This document shows, one piece after another, positions 35,595-43,974 of a stretch of 64,000 nt of DNA. Source of the stretch: CAVUCH01 sp963697705. GTDB taxonomy: Bacteria; Acidobacteriota; Vicinamibacteria; Vicinamibacterales; JAENWD01. The stretch covers positions 248,001-312,000 of the forward strand of contig CAVOPA010000019.1 of assembly GCA_963697705.1 (NCBI GenBank), in the 5' to 3' direction. The position numbers were made by a program, and so were the translations under genes. The first letter of the stretch is position 1. Every line of letters starts with the position of its first letter. A model generated the notes under the pieces. It saw nothing but the letters and a program-made list of their open reading frames with translations, ran no database searches and was not told the DNA's origin.

Positions 35595-36851
35595 TCACGC
35601 GACCCGCCGTCGCGCGAACACCACGCTCCAGTCCAGGCGTGCCGTGAGCTGCATCAGCACGAACAGCGTGATGACTGCGCCGACCGTGACCGTCAGTCCC
35701 GTGTAGCCCTCGAAGAAGAACGCGTAGCTGAAGAGAACCAGGTACACGAGCTGGGCCAGTCCGGCCTCGCGTACCGCGAGTCGCGTCCCGCCGACCAGCC
35801 TGAGGTATGAGACGACCAGCGCGATGCTGGTGACCGCGGCGATCGCAAACGACACATGAATGTCGAGGTGGTCCACGAGGTAGGCGAGCAGCAGGTGGAA
35901 GGAGAAGAAGGCCGCCGCAACGAAGGCATAGTTCATGGGGTGCAGGCTGGACCCGCGCAGAATGCCGAGTATCACCATGACCGCGAGAAAGAAGAGCAGC
36001 GAGACCGGAGCGAACCACGTGATGCGTGCGGCGAGGGGGCCGGGGTTGACGTGATTGGGCAAATCCATCCCGATGCGCTGACCGCTCACCAGGCTGTCGA
36101 AGCGCCAGGTCAGCAGCCATCCCGTGCCCTCCCTGGACTTGGCGCTCGGCGACATCGTGCCCGCGGGGAAATCGATGGTCTCGAAATCGGTCTTCAGCTG
36201 GAGCCTGAAATCGCGAACGGGTGCGACGCCCTGGGCGGCGAAGGCATAGGTCCAGTCACCGAGCCCGCGCGAGGTGTAGGAAATCTCGATCGGCACCTCG
36301 GCGCCGGGCGGCACGTCCACCGCGCTGTCCACACCCCGCGACAAATCGGTGACGGGCCGCGGCGGTTCACTCCCGACCTTGAACACGAACCCGTCGTAGA
36401 TGGCATCCGGTGACGGGAACGCGAAGTTGATGATCAGGCGCCGGTTGACGGCGTCCGGGTTGTGCACGCGCCACGAGCCGTGGAATTGAACGCCATAGGT
36501 GTCGTACCAGAGGAGGCCTTTCTGGCGCTGGTCCAGCCGAAGTGCCACGTCGACGCGGCTGCTGTCGAGCGGAATGGTCACGCGCTCGACCGTCGCCTTC
36601 GTCACCTCGCGAGTGAGGACGCGGCCCTGCTCGTCGCGTTCCTGGATCTGCTCGGTCCGGGTTCCCGGCCGCTCCAATCGGGCCGCGGGCGCCACTTGGA
36701 CGTGCTTGCCCCCCCAGAGCAGCGCCACCTCGCGCGACAACCGCGTATCGGACTCCCCGCTGCGGGCCACGAGCGAGCCGCCCAGCACTCCCCAGGCCAG
36801 CGCGGCACAGACGTAGATGAAGCCGATCGCGAACAGACGTGAAACAGTCAT
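35595..36851 (-). CDS. CreD-like inner-membrane protein
   Basis: The reading frame extends to 37364, but the membrane protein plainly begins at the ATG at 36851 (MTVSRLFAIGFIYVCAALAW). That makes 418 residues: one N-terminal span, a ~270-residue extracytoplasmic beta-rich part with RGVDSAVDVPPGAEVPIEIS, and about five C-terminal spans (FFLAVMVILGILRG, LVYLVLFSYAFFFEGYTGLT, LMQLTARLDWSVVFA). This order and the closing DW motif resemble CreD/inner-membrane envelope-integrity proteins. No CreBC-type two-component pair is adjacent. It stands on the opposite strand inside the sugar cluster and splits it, so it may be a later insertion. Confidence 0.65.
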   Translation of the reverse strand: MTVSRLFAIGFIYVCAALAWGVLGGSLVARSGESDTRLSREVALLWGGKHVQVAPAARLERPGTRTEQIQERDEQGRVLTREVTKATVERVTIPLDSSRVDVALRLDQRQKGLLWYDTYGVQFHGSWRVHNPDAVNRRLIINFAFPSPDAIYDGFVFKVGSEPPRPVTDLSRGVDSAVDVPPGAEVPIEISYTSRGLGDWTYAFAAQGVAPVRDFRLQLKTDFETIDFPAGTMSPSAKSREGTGWLLTWRFDSLVSGQRIGMDLPNHVNPGPLAARITWFAPVSLLFFLAVMVILGILRGSSLHPMNYAFVAAAFFSFHLLLAYLVDHLDIHVSFAIAAVTSIALVVSYLRLVGGTRLAVREAGLAQLVYLVLFSYAFFFEGYTGLTVTVGAVITLFVLMQLTARLDWSVVFARRRVA

Positions 36852-37061
36852 GTGTCCTCCGGGTTGCGGTCCGGCATCGCGCCGGACAGCCCAGACGGCA
36901 GCATCTCCCACCCCACCGGCAAAGACATGAGCGAGCGATGAGGGAATCGTCAGTTGTGCGTGAGATTCAATGGATTTCGCCTCGTTGACACCGAGCGCCC
37001 GTGCCAGATCGGGTGTGGTAACTTCGAGTGACTCGATAAGTCGTAGCGGGGAACGATGGAT

Positions 37062-37122
37062 GGTGAACGGTTGCGGTGAACGGTTGCGGTGAGCGGTCAA
37101 CGGTGAACGGTCAACGGTCAAC
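37062..37122 (+). repeat. Tandem heptamer repeats GGTSAAC just before a start codon
   Basis: Units such as GGTGAAC, GGTTGC, GGTGAGC and GGTCAAC follow each other for about 60 bases and stop five bases before the ATG at 37127. A related one-armed run occurs in reverse at about 7817-7840, before the mmsA stop. A 13-base odd palindrome, TCGAGTGACTCGA, lies just upstream at 37024-37036 and could be an operator. The repeat occupies the place of the ribosome-binding site. Confidence 0.6.
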
Positions 37123-37126
37123 GAAC

Positions 37127-38032
37127 ATGAGTGAGCGTGTTGTCGCCCCTCGCATCTCTGTCTTTCCGAAGTGCTATTTCGACGAGCTCGTGTCCGGGCG
37201 GATGGACTACGTGTCGTGGATCCACGATGCGGCCACCCTCGGCGGGGAAGGCGTCGAGCACTACGACGAGTTTTTCCGGAGCCCCGCGCCCGAGGACGTC
37301 GATCCGGTGCTCGAGGCCATGCGCGAGACGGGGCAGATAACCTCGATGCTGTGCTTCTCGCCAAATTTCACGCATCCCGATCCTGAGGAACGGGAGAGGC
37401 AGGTTGAACGCCAGAAGACCGCCATCGATCTCTCGATTCGTCTCGGCACGCGGTATTGCCGCACGCTCACCGGGCAGCGGTACCCGGATCTCGAGCGTGG
37501 CGAAGGCGTACGCCGCGCCGTCGAATGCATCAAGCGTTCGCTCGAGTACGCGGAGAAGCACGACGTGATCCTCTGCCTCGAGAACCACTACAAGGTGGGG
37601 GACTGGCTATACCCCGAATTCGCGCAGATGGAAGACGTGTTCCTCGAGGTGATCGACCAGATTCACTCGCCGCATTTCGGCGTCCAGTACGACCCGTCGA
37701 ATGCCGTCGTCGGCGGCTTCGACCCGATTGCGTTCCTGGAGCGCGTCAAGCATCGCGTCGTGACCATGCACGCCTCCGACAGGTATCTTGTGCCGGGGAC
37801 GACGATCGAGGAGATCCGCTCTGCCGATGGAACCGTCGGGTATCCCGACAAGCTGCGGCACGGCGAAACGGGGCAGGGAATGAACGACTACGACGCGATA
37901 TTCCGCATCCTGTCAGGCGTCGGGTTCGCCGGCTGGATCTCGGTCGAAGACGGGATGAACGGCCTCGACGAGCTCAGGCGATCGGTCGAGTTCCTGAAGC
38001 GCAAGCGTGCCGAGTATTACGAGACGGTGTAG
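37127..38032 (+). CDS. Sugar phosphate isomerase/epimerase-like TIM barrel
   Basis: This 301-residue xylose-isomerase-like (AP_endonuc_2/IolE) barrel has visible metal-ligand strands: CLENHYKVGDW with the Glu, FGVQYDPSNAV with the Asp, VTMHASDRYL with the His, and WISVEDGMNG with the last Glu. It should isomerise or epimerise a keto-sugar or inosose-type substrate, or act on a sugar acid. It is the last gene of the sugar cluster on the plus strand, separated from the SDR by the opposite-strand CreD-like gene. An in-frame ATG at 37076 would add 17 residues encoded by tandem repeat DNA, so I reject it. There is no clear Shine-Dalgarno before 37127. Confidence 0.82.
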   Translation: MSERVVAPRISVFPKCYFDELVSGRMDYVSWIHDAATLGGEGVEHYDEFFRSPAPEDVDPVLEAMRETGQITSMLCFSPNFTHPDPEERERQVERQKTAIDLSIRLGTRYCRTLTGQRYPDLERGEGVRRAVECIKRSLEYAEKHDVILCLENHYKVGDWLYPEFAQMEDVFLEVIDQIHSPHFGVQYDPSNAVVGGFDPIAFLERVKHRVVTMHASDRYLVPGTTIEEIRSADGTVGYPDKLRHGETGQGMNDYDAIFRILSGVGFAGWISVEDGMNGLDELRRSVEFLKRKRAEYYETV

Positions 38033-38098
38033 GGCGGGACTTCACCCCGGCCCGCCGCCGTTCGATTACTGCCGCTGAAGCCGGCCCAACGCTGGCGA

Positions 38099-38782
38099 TC
38101 ACTGCCGCGCGGGAGCGGAGAGCGGGCCCGCCGGTGGCTGCGGCTGGACGGAAGAGGCGCGGATGAAGATTTCGACGCCTTCGAGGGCCTTCCGATCTTC
38201 GTCGTGCAGTCCGGCGCGATCGATCGCCTCCTTGTCGGGCCGGTTCTCGAGTCGGCCGGTCACGCGCACGGGCTTCCCCGCCTCCAATTTGCCCACGCCC
38301 TCGACGCTGCGGTCGAGCAGCACGAGGGTTCGATTCATCGGCCGCCCCACCCAGATCGTCCGCGGGCCGGGCGTGCTCATGACCGGAATGGCGCGTATCT
38401 CGACGGCGCGGCCGACGTAACTTTTCTTCTCGCTCAACAGTTCCATGTCGCCGATGACGCTCGGACCTCCAGCGACGGGATTGAGCGGCTTGGTGTCACC
38501 ACGGCCCTGGCCCTCCGGATCGTTGTCGCGTGTGCCTGAGGTTCCTGCGACCGAGTACGGGGCCGACTGGCCGCCCTCGCGCGAGCGCTCGGCCCAGAAC
38601 ATCCAGATGGCGCCGAGAACGAGCAATGCCGCAGCCGGGAGGGCGAACAGCCACGCGCGGCCGCGCTGGGGCGTCGGCCGCGAGCGTGGGTCGCGTGTCT
38701 CGACTGGATCCGGCGCTTCATCCGGTACGAGCCGCTTGGACCGATGCTCATCCTCGCGCACGTCGTGATCCCTGTGGTCCAT
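38099..38782 (-). CDS. Single-span membrane protein of unknown function
   Basis: This ~227-residue protein starts MDHRDHDVREDEHRSK with a highly charged cytoplasmic head. One membrane span lies at about residues 42-63 (AWLFALPAAALLVLGAIWMF). An outer Gly/Pro linker follows, then a ~100-residue domain with alternating strands (VGRAVEIRAIPVM, TIWVGRPMNRTLVLLD, GKPVRVTGRLENRP). The strand pattern and the VTGRL motif suggest an OB-like fold, but that is only a guess. An in-frame start at 38824 is possible. It is convergent with the isomerase and divergent from uvrA. Confidence 0.65.
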   Translation of the reverse strand: MDHRDHDVREDEHRSKRLVPDEAPDPVETRDPRSRPTPQRGRAWLFALPAAALLVLGAIWMFWAERSREGGQSAPYSVAGTSGTRDNDPEGQGRGDTKPLNPVAGGPSVIGDMELLSEKKSYVGRAVEIRAIPVMSTPGPRTIWVGRPMNRTLVLLDRSVEGVGKLEAGKPVRVTGRLENRPDKEAIDRAGLHDEDRKALEGVEIFIRASSVQPQPPAGPLSAPARQ

Positions 38783-39020
38783 GAGGTCCTCCCGGCGCGG
38801 CACGACCCCGCAGCCGCTCGCCACGCCTCGTCTGTGCAGGAAGTGTGCCTCCGGGCGGGCTCGTAACCGCTGGCGAAGGCGGTGGGACGTGACGAGCGTC
38901 GAGCGGAACCCTGACTCCGGTTGCCGAGGTGAGTGCCATCAAGTACCATGATCGGTTTGGGACGGTGCCGCGGACGCCGCAGTGCGGTCTCATTCCATCC
39001 TCCGGTACTCAACGGGTCCT

Positions 39021-41978
39021 ATGGCTGATACCCCGGTGACCGCCGCCACGCGCCTTGTTGTGCGCGGTGCGCGGACGCACAACCTCAAGAGCGTCGACGT
39101 GTCGTTGCCGCTCGGCCGTCTGGTCATCATCACCGGCGTCAGTGGATCCGGGAAGTCATCGCTGGCCTTCGACACGATCTACGCCGAGGGGCAGCGGCGC
39201 TACGTCGAGTCGCTCTCGGCGTATGCCCGCCAGTTTCTGGAGCGCATGGAGAAGCCCGACGTCGATCGCATCGAGGGCATCTGTCCGGCGATCGCGATTC
39301 GCCAGAAGAACAGCATCCGGAACCCGCGCTCGACCGTTGGCACGACGACCGAGATCCACGACTACATGCGGTTGCTCTGGGCACGCGTGGGACGCACGAT
39401 CTGCCGTCAATGTGGTCAGGAAGTCGTCCGCGAGACCGCAGAGGTCGTCGCACGCCGGCTGAACGATCTGCCGCCAGGCAGCCGCCTGCTCATCGGCTTC
39501 GACATGCCGGTTGTCGCGGTGCCGGACGCGATTCCGGTGGCCGATCTGGACGAAGGGGAGTCGCCCGAGTCTCAGGACGACAGGCTGCCGCTCGGCACCC
39601 CCGAGGGCGCGTCGAAACGCGAGCGGGCGCCTGCACCACCTGACGCGATCAGCGCGACGATCGACAGCCTGGCCAAGCGCGGCTTCCGGCGCCTGCTGGT
39701 CGACGATCGCGCCGTCACCCTCGAGGACCTCGATCGCGTCAGTCTCGCCGGCCGGACGATGCTGCAGGTGATCGTGGATCGTGTGCAGATCGATGGCGAC
39801 CTTCGGGCGCGTCTGACCGACTCGATCGAAACGGCGTATGCCGAGGGCGGCGGGGCTGCCTTCGCGGTGGAGATCTCGCGCGACGACGCGCGGCCGCTGG
39901 CGCGGCACGTGTTCAGCGAGCGGTTCGAATGCCGCCGCTGCGGCATCGCCTACGAGGATCCGCAGCCGCGCCTCTTCTCGTTCAACAACCCGTTCGGCGC
40001 CTGCGCCACCTGCCACGGCTTCGGCAACGTGATCGAGCTCGACATGGATCTGGTCGTGCCCGACGGGACCAAGTCGCTCCGCCAGGGGGCCGTCGAGCCC
40101 TGGACCAAGCCGCATTACAAGACGCAGCTCGCGGATCTGAAGCGTGCGGCGAAGAAATTCGACATTCCCCTCGACGTTCCCTGGCAGGATCTCACGCCCG
40201 AACACAAGCGTCTGGTCATCGAGGGCGACGGACTCGAGTTCGACGGGATTCGCGGTTTTTTCCGTTGGCTCGAGCGAAAGAAGTACAAGGTCCACGTCCG
40301 CGTGTTCCTGAGCCGCTACCGGGGCTACCTGACGTGCCCCGATTGCGAAGGCGCGCGGCTTCGCCGCGAGGCTCGCGACGTCCGCGTCGGCGGCCAGACG
40401 ATCGACCGGGTCGCGGCCCTGACGGTCAGCGACGTGCAGCGCTTCTTCGCCGAGCTGTCGCTCGGTGAACAGGACGCGGCGGTCGCGGAGAAGGTGCTGC
40501 GCGAGATCCGGCGGCGGCTGGCTTTTCTCGGCGACGTCGGCCTCGACTACCTGACGCTCGATCGCCTCTCCTCGACCCTTTCCGGGGGCGAATCGCAGCG
40601 CATCAACCTGGCGACGTCGCTCGGGTCGGCGCTCGTGGACACGCTCTATGTGCTCGATGAACCCTCGGTCGGCCTGCACCCGCGCGATAACCTGCGGCTG
40701 ATCGCCATCCTCCGCCAGCTCCGCGACCAGGGGAACACCGTGCTCGTCGTGGAGCACGATGCGGACATGATCGCCGTGGCCGACTACCTCGTCGATCTGG
40801 GGCTTGGCGCGGGCGAACAGGGCGGCCGCATCGTGTTCGCCGGCACGCTGCCCGAGCTGATGACCGATCCCCGGTCGCTCACGGCCAAGTACCTGCGGCA
40901 CGAGCTGACAATCCCGCTGCCTGCCGTGCGCCGGCGCGGCACCGGCCAGCAGCTGCGCATCCTCGGCGCCACCGAGCACAACCTCAAGAACGTGGACATC
41001 GCGATCCCGCTGAACGCGCTGACGTGCGTGACCGGCGTGAGCGGCTCCGGCAAGTCCACGCTGGTGCACGACGTCGTCTACGGCGCCGTCAAGCGTGCGA
41101 AGGGCGGCATCGAGCGCCGGGCGGGCGCCTACCGATCCATGCAGGGAACCGAGTATCTGACGGACACGGTGCTGGTGGACCAGACGCCCATCGGCCGGAC
41201 GCCGCGATCGAACCCGGTCACCTACCTGAAGGCGTTCGATCCGATTCGCGAGTTGTTTGCGGCCACCAAGGACGCGCGTAGCCGCGGGCTCACGGCCAGC
41301 CACTTCTCCTTCAACGTGCCCGGCGGCCGGTGCGATGCGTGCGAGGGCGAGGGTGAAGTGAAGGTCGAGATGCAGTTTCTCGCCGACGTGTTCGTGCCGT
41401 GCGACCAGTGCGACGGCAAGCGCTTCAAACCGCAGGTGCTCGAGGTGAAGTACCGCGGCAGGAACGTGCATCAGGTGCTCGATCTCACGGTACGCGAAGC
41501 GCTCACGTTCTTCGCCGCGTCGCCCAAGGTGCTGCGCCGGCTGCACGTGCTGGACGAGATCGGCCTGGGCTACCTGCGACTCGGCCAGCCGGCCACCACC
41601 CTGTCGGGAGGCGAGGCACAGCGCATCAAGATCGCCGCGCATCTGTCATCCCACACGGGCGACCGTCTGCTCTACATCCTCGACGAACCGACCACCGGAC
41701 TGCACTTCGACGATATCGCGAAGCTGCTGGCCGCGTTCAGGAAGCTGCTCGAAGCAGGGCACACGCTGCTCGTCATCGAGCACAATCTCGACGTGATCAA
41801 GACGGCCGACTGGGTCATCGACCTGGGGCCCGAAGGGGGAGCGGGTGGCGGCTACGTGGTGGCCGCCGGCACCCCCGAGCAGATTGTGCAGCAGCCGGCT
41901 TCGCATACGGGCCGGTTCCTGGAGCAGGCGCTCGCGGCCGGGCGAGCGCACGCCTATGCGGGACGACACGATGATTGA
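39021..41978 (+). CDS. uvrA: Excinuclease ABC subunit A
   Basis: UvrA is the DNA-damage-sensing ATPase of nucleotide excision repair. Both ABC modules are present: Walker A at residues 39-46 (GVSGSGKS) and again in GVSGSGKSTLVHDVVYG; signature motifs TLSGGESQRINLA and TLSGGEAQRIKIA; Walker B LYVLDEPSVGLHP and LYILDEPTTGLHF. The zinc-binding Cys sets are ECRRCG...CATCHGFG and CDACEGEG...CDQCDG. Length (985 aa) is about 40 more than usual, owing to a Glu/Pro/Arg-rich insert near residue 180-210 (DEGESPESQDD). The HEAT-repeat gene overlaps its 3' end. Confidence 0.97.
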   Translation: MADTPVTAATRLVVRGARTHNLKSVDVSLPLGRLVIITGVSGSGKSSLAFDTIYAEGQRRYVESLSAYARQFLERMEKPDVDRIEGICPAIAIRQKNSIRNPRSTVGTTTEIHDYMRLLWARVGRTICRQCGQEVVRETAEVVARRLNDLPPGSRLLIGFDMPVVAVPDAIPVADLDEGESPESQDDRLPLGTPEGASKRERAPAPPDAISATIDSLAKRGFRRLLVDDRAVTLEDLDRVSLAGRTMLQVIVDRVQIDGDLRARLTDSIETAYAEGGGAAFAVEISRDDARPLARHVFSERFECRRCGIAYEDPQPRLFSFNNPFGACATCHGFGNVIELDMDLVVPDGTKSLRQGAVEPWTKPHYKTQLADLKRAAKKFDIPLDVPWQDLTPEHKRLVIEGDGLEFDGIRGFFRWLERKKYKVHVRVFLSRYRGYLTCPDCEGARLRREARDVRVGGQTIDRVAALTVSDVQRFFAELSLGEQDAAVAEKVLREIRRRLAFLGDVGLDYLTLDRLSSTLSGGESQRINLATSLGSALVDTLYVLDEPSVGLHPRDNLRLIAILRQLRDQGNTVLVVEHDADMIAVADYLVDLGLGAGEQGGRIVFAGTLPELMTDPRSLTAKYLRHELTIPLPAVRRRGTGQQLRILGATEHNLKNVDIAIPLNALTCVTGVSGSGKSTLVHDVVYGAVKRAKGGIERRAGAYRSMQGTEYLTDTVLVDQTPIGRTPRSNPVTYLKAFDPIRELFAATKDARSRGLTASHFSFNVPGGRCDACEGEGEVKVEMQFLADVFVPCDQCDGKRFKPQVLEVKYRGRNVHQVLDLTVREALTFFAASPKVLRRLHVLDEIGLGYLRLGQPATTLSGGEAQRIKIAAHLSSHTGDRLLYILDEPTTGLHFDDIAKLLAAFRKLLEAGHTLLVIEHNLDVIKTADWVIDLGPEGGAGGGYVVAAGTPEQIVQQPASHTGRFLEQALAAGRAHAYAGRHDD

Positions 41979-43260
41979 TTCGAGGCGGGTGGTTCAAACC
42001 GCGCTGCTGCTGGTCGGCGTCGCGACGGCCGTCGTATCGGCGCAGCCGGCGTTCCAGGATCTGCTCGACGACCTCCACAGCCCGAAGGATGGGACGCGAC
42101 AGAAAGCGGTTCGCGCCATGGTTCACGCCGGGTACCCCGAGGCGCCGTCGGTGATCTCGCCCTTGATCGCGGACCGTTCGAACTCGGTACAGCTGGCGGC
42201 CATCGACGCCCTGCTGGAGCTCGCGCTGGCGCCCGTGCCCGCGACGAGCCGTGCGACACCGTTCAAGCCGGTGAACGGCAGCATCGCCTGGCGCGTGTTC
42301 GAGGGAGGCCCGCTCGCCGTGCTGCCGCACACGTGGCCGCCGCAGCTGACGACCAATCTGTCCGCCGCTCTGCGTGACGATGACGCGCGTGTGCGGGCGG
42401 CGGCAGCGGGAGCGCTCGCCGTGATCGCCTCAGGAGCCGGATCCGGGTTTTCGATCGAGAGCCGGAACGCGCTCGTCACCGACATCGTCTACGCACTGCG
42501 CCAGAACGACGCCTATACGCGACAGTCCGCGGCACGCGCCGCCGGCGTCATCTTCACCGCGGTCGGCGACGCGCCCGCTCCCGCCGCGATGGGCGATGCT
42601 CTCATCGCGGCATTGAACGACGACGAGGCGTCGGTGCGAGTGGCCGCCTCGGAGGCGCTCGGCTTCGTGCGCGAGGCACGGAGTGAGCAGGCCCTGCGCG
42701 ATCGGTTCGCGTTCTATGCCAGGGGCCCGGAGGCGGAGTCGGCCCTCCATGCGCTCGCGCGCATTGCCGGCCCGTCGAATGCCCGGATCTTTCGCGAGGC
42801 GCTCGCCAGTCACGAGGTGCCGTACCGGGTGATAGCCGTCGAGGGGCTGGGCCGATCGCGCGACCGCGCGGCCGTGCAGCTGATCGGCGCGCTCGTCCAG
42901 ACCGAGCGGGAGCCCAGCGTGCTCGTGGCCACCGCATTCGCCTTCTACGTCCTCGGAGAGCGCGCGAACCTCGAACGCATCGTGAGCGCGCTGGTCGAAC
43001 CCGAGCTCGCGCGTCAGGCGCGTGCATACGTGACGGAACTTGGCGCCACCGCCGCGCCGGAGCTGGTTCCCTGGTTGCGACACGAGAACCCTGCAATCCG
43101 CATGGCCGTCGCGGAGGTGCTCGGGTTGAGCGGTCACGCGGCCAGCGAGGCTGCGTTGCAGCCGGTCGCCCGCGGCGACAGCGATCCCGCCGTCGCCGAG
43201 GCCGCCCGCCGTGCGATTCTCCGGCTCCGTGCCCTGCCGAAGGGCGTTCGCACTCGGTGA
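41971..43260 (+). CDS. Secreted HEAT-repeat protein
   Basis: This ~429-residue protein has a signal peptide (VVQTALLLVGVATAVVSAQ) followed entirely by HEAT-like helical repeats (DDARVRAAAAGALAVIA, DEASVRVAASEALGFVREA, ENPAIRMAVAEVLGLSG). Such solenoids bind other proteins. The ATG at 41971 overlaps the uvrA stop; an alternative ATG is at 41956. It touches the following glycosylase gene (stop, then ATG with no gap), so uvrA, this gene and the glycosylase look like one transcription unit. A periplasmic scaffold inside a repair operon is odd and may reflect packing rather than function. Confidence 0.8.
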   Translation: MIDSRRVVQTALLLVGVATAVVSAQPAFQDLLDDLHSPKDGTRQKAVRAMVHAGYPEAPSVISPLIADRSNSVQLAAIDALLELALAPVPATSRATPFKPVNGSIAWRVFEGGPLAVLPHTWPPQLTTNLSAALRDDDARVRAAAAGALAVIASGAGSGFSIESRNALVTDIVYALRQNDAYTRQSAARAAGVIFTAVGDAPAPAAMGDALIAALNDDEASVRVAASEALGFVREARSEQALRDRFAFYARGPEAESALHALARIAGPSNARIFREALASHEVPYRVIAVEGLGRSRDRAAVQLIGALVQTEREPSVLVATAFAFYVLGERANLERIVSALVEPELARQARAYVTELGATAAPELVPWLRHENPAIRMAVAEVLGLSGHAASEAALQPVARGDSDPAVAEAARRAILRLRALPKGVRTR

Positions 43261-43870
43261 ATGGGGCGCCGGCTCCGCCGTGACTTCTACGATCGGCCGA
43301 CGCTGATCGTTGCGCGCGAGCTGCTCGGCAAGGTCCTCGTGCACCGGACACCCGACGGCCGTGCCTCGGGACGCGATCGTCGAAACCGAAGCCTACATCG
43401 GCGAGGACGATCCGGCCTGCCACGCGGCGCCTGGCCCGACCCGCCGCAACCAGCCCCTGTACGGCCCGCCGGGATTTTCGTACGTCTACTTGAACTACGG
43501 CATCCACTTCCTGACGAACGTTGTCACCGAGAGCGAGGGAGCGCCGGCGGCGGTGCTGCTGCGGGCGCTCGAACCACTCGAGGGCATTTCACTGATGCGG
43601 CGGCGGCGGAGCCGGGAAGGCGTCGACCCGGCGGCCATCGCTGAGCACGACCTCTGTCGCGGGCCGGGCAATCTCTCCCGGGCGCTCGGCATCACACTTT
43701 CGGAGAACTGGCTGGATCTCGAGAGCGACCGGCTGTTCGTGGAAGACCGCGGCCACCGGCCCGGCGCGATCGCCTGGAGCTCGCGCGTCGGGATCAACGT
43801 CGGCACCGAACACCACTGGCGGTGCTTCGTGGTTGGGAGTCGGGCGGTATCCGGCAAGCGCGGAACGTAG
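43261..43870 (+). CDS. DNA-3-methyladenine glycosylase (AAG/MPG family), one frameshift
   Basis: This base-excision enzyme removes alkylated purines. The N-terminal frame reads RDFYDRPTLIVARELLGKVL. After one base shift near 43365-43380 the second frame gives AIVETEAYIGEDDPACHAAP with the catalytic Glu, then YVYLNYGIHFLTNVVTE and LCRGPGNLSRALGI. All are hallmark segments of the AAG fold. The span is a multiple of three plus one, so one extra base restores a ~200-residue protein. Its start directly abuts the HEAT-repeat stop. If the shift is real, translation stops early; if it is a sequence error, the gene is normal. Confidence 0.85.
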
Positions 43871-43974
43871 CGGCAACTCCAATCGACACGCGGTGAAGCG
43901 CAGCGTCCTCTCGCTCCCGGCCCGGTCGCTGACGGAGCCAGACAAAGCCCGGAGCCTGGAGCCCGGAGCCGCCC

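Noticed and set aside
36852..37364. N-terminal extension of the CreD-like protein
   Set aside because: The extra 171 residues are Arg-rich and partly encoded by the heptamer repeat. The signal-like membrane start is at 36851.
39156..41642. An 828-codon open frame antisense to uvrA
   Set aside because: It is a GC-driven shadow; UvrA motifs lie on the plus strand.
43871..43974. Short repeat GGAGCCTGGAGCCCGGAGCC near the MscS stop
   Set aside because: Only a few units and no inverted partner; too weak to list as a repeat element.
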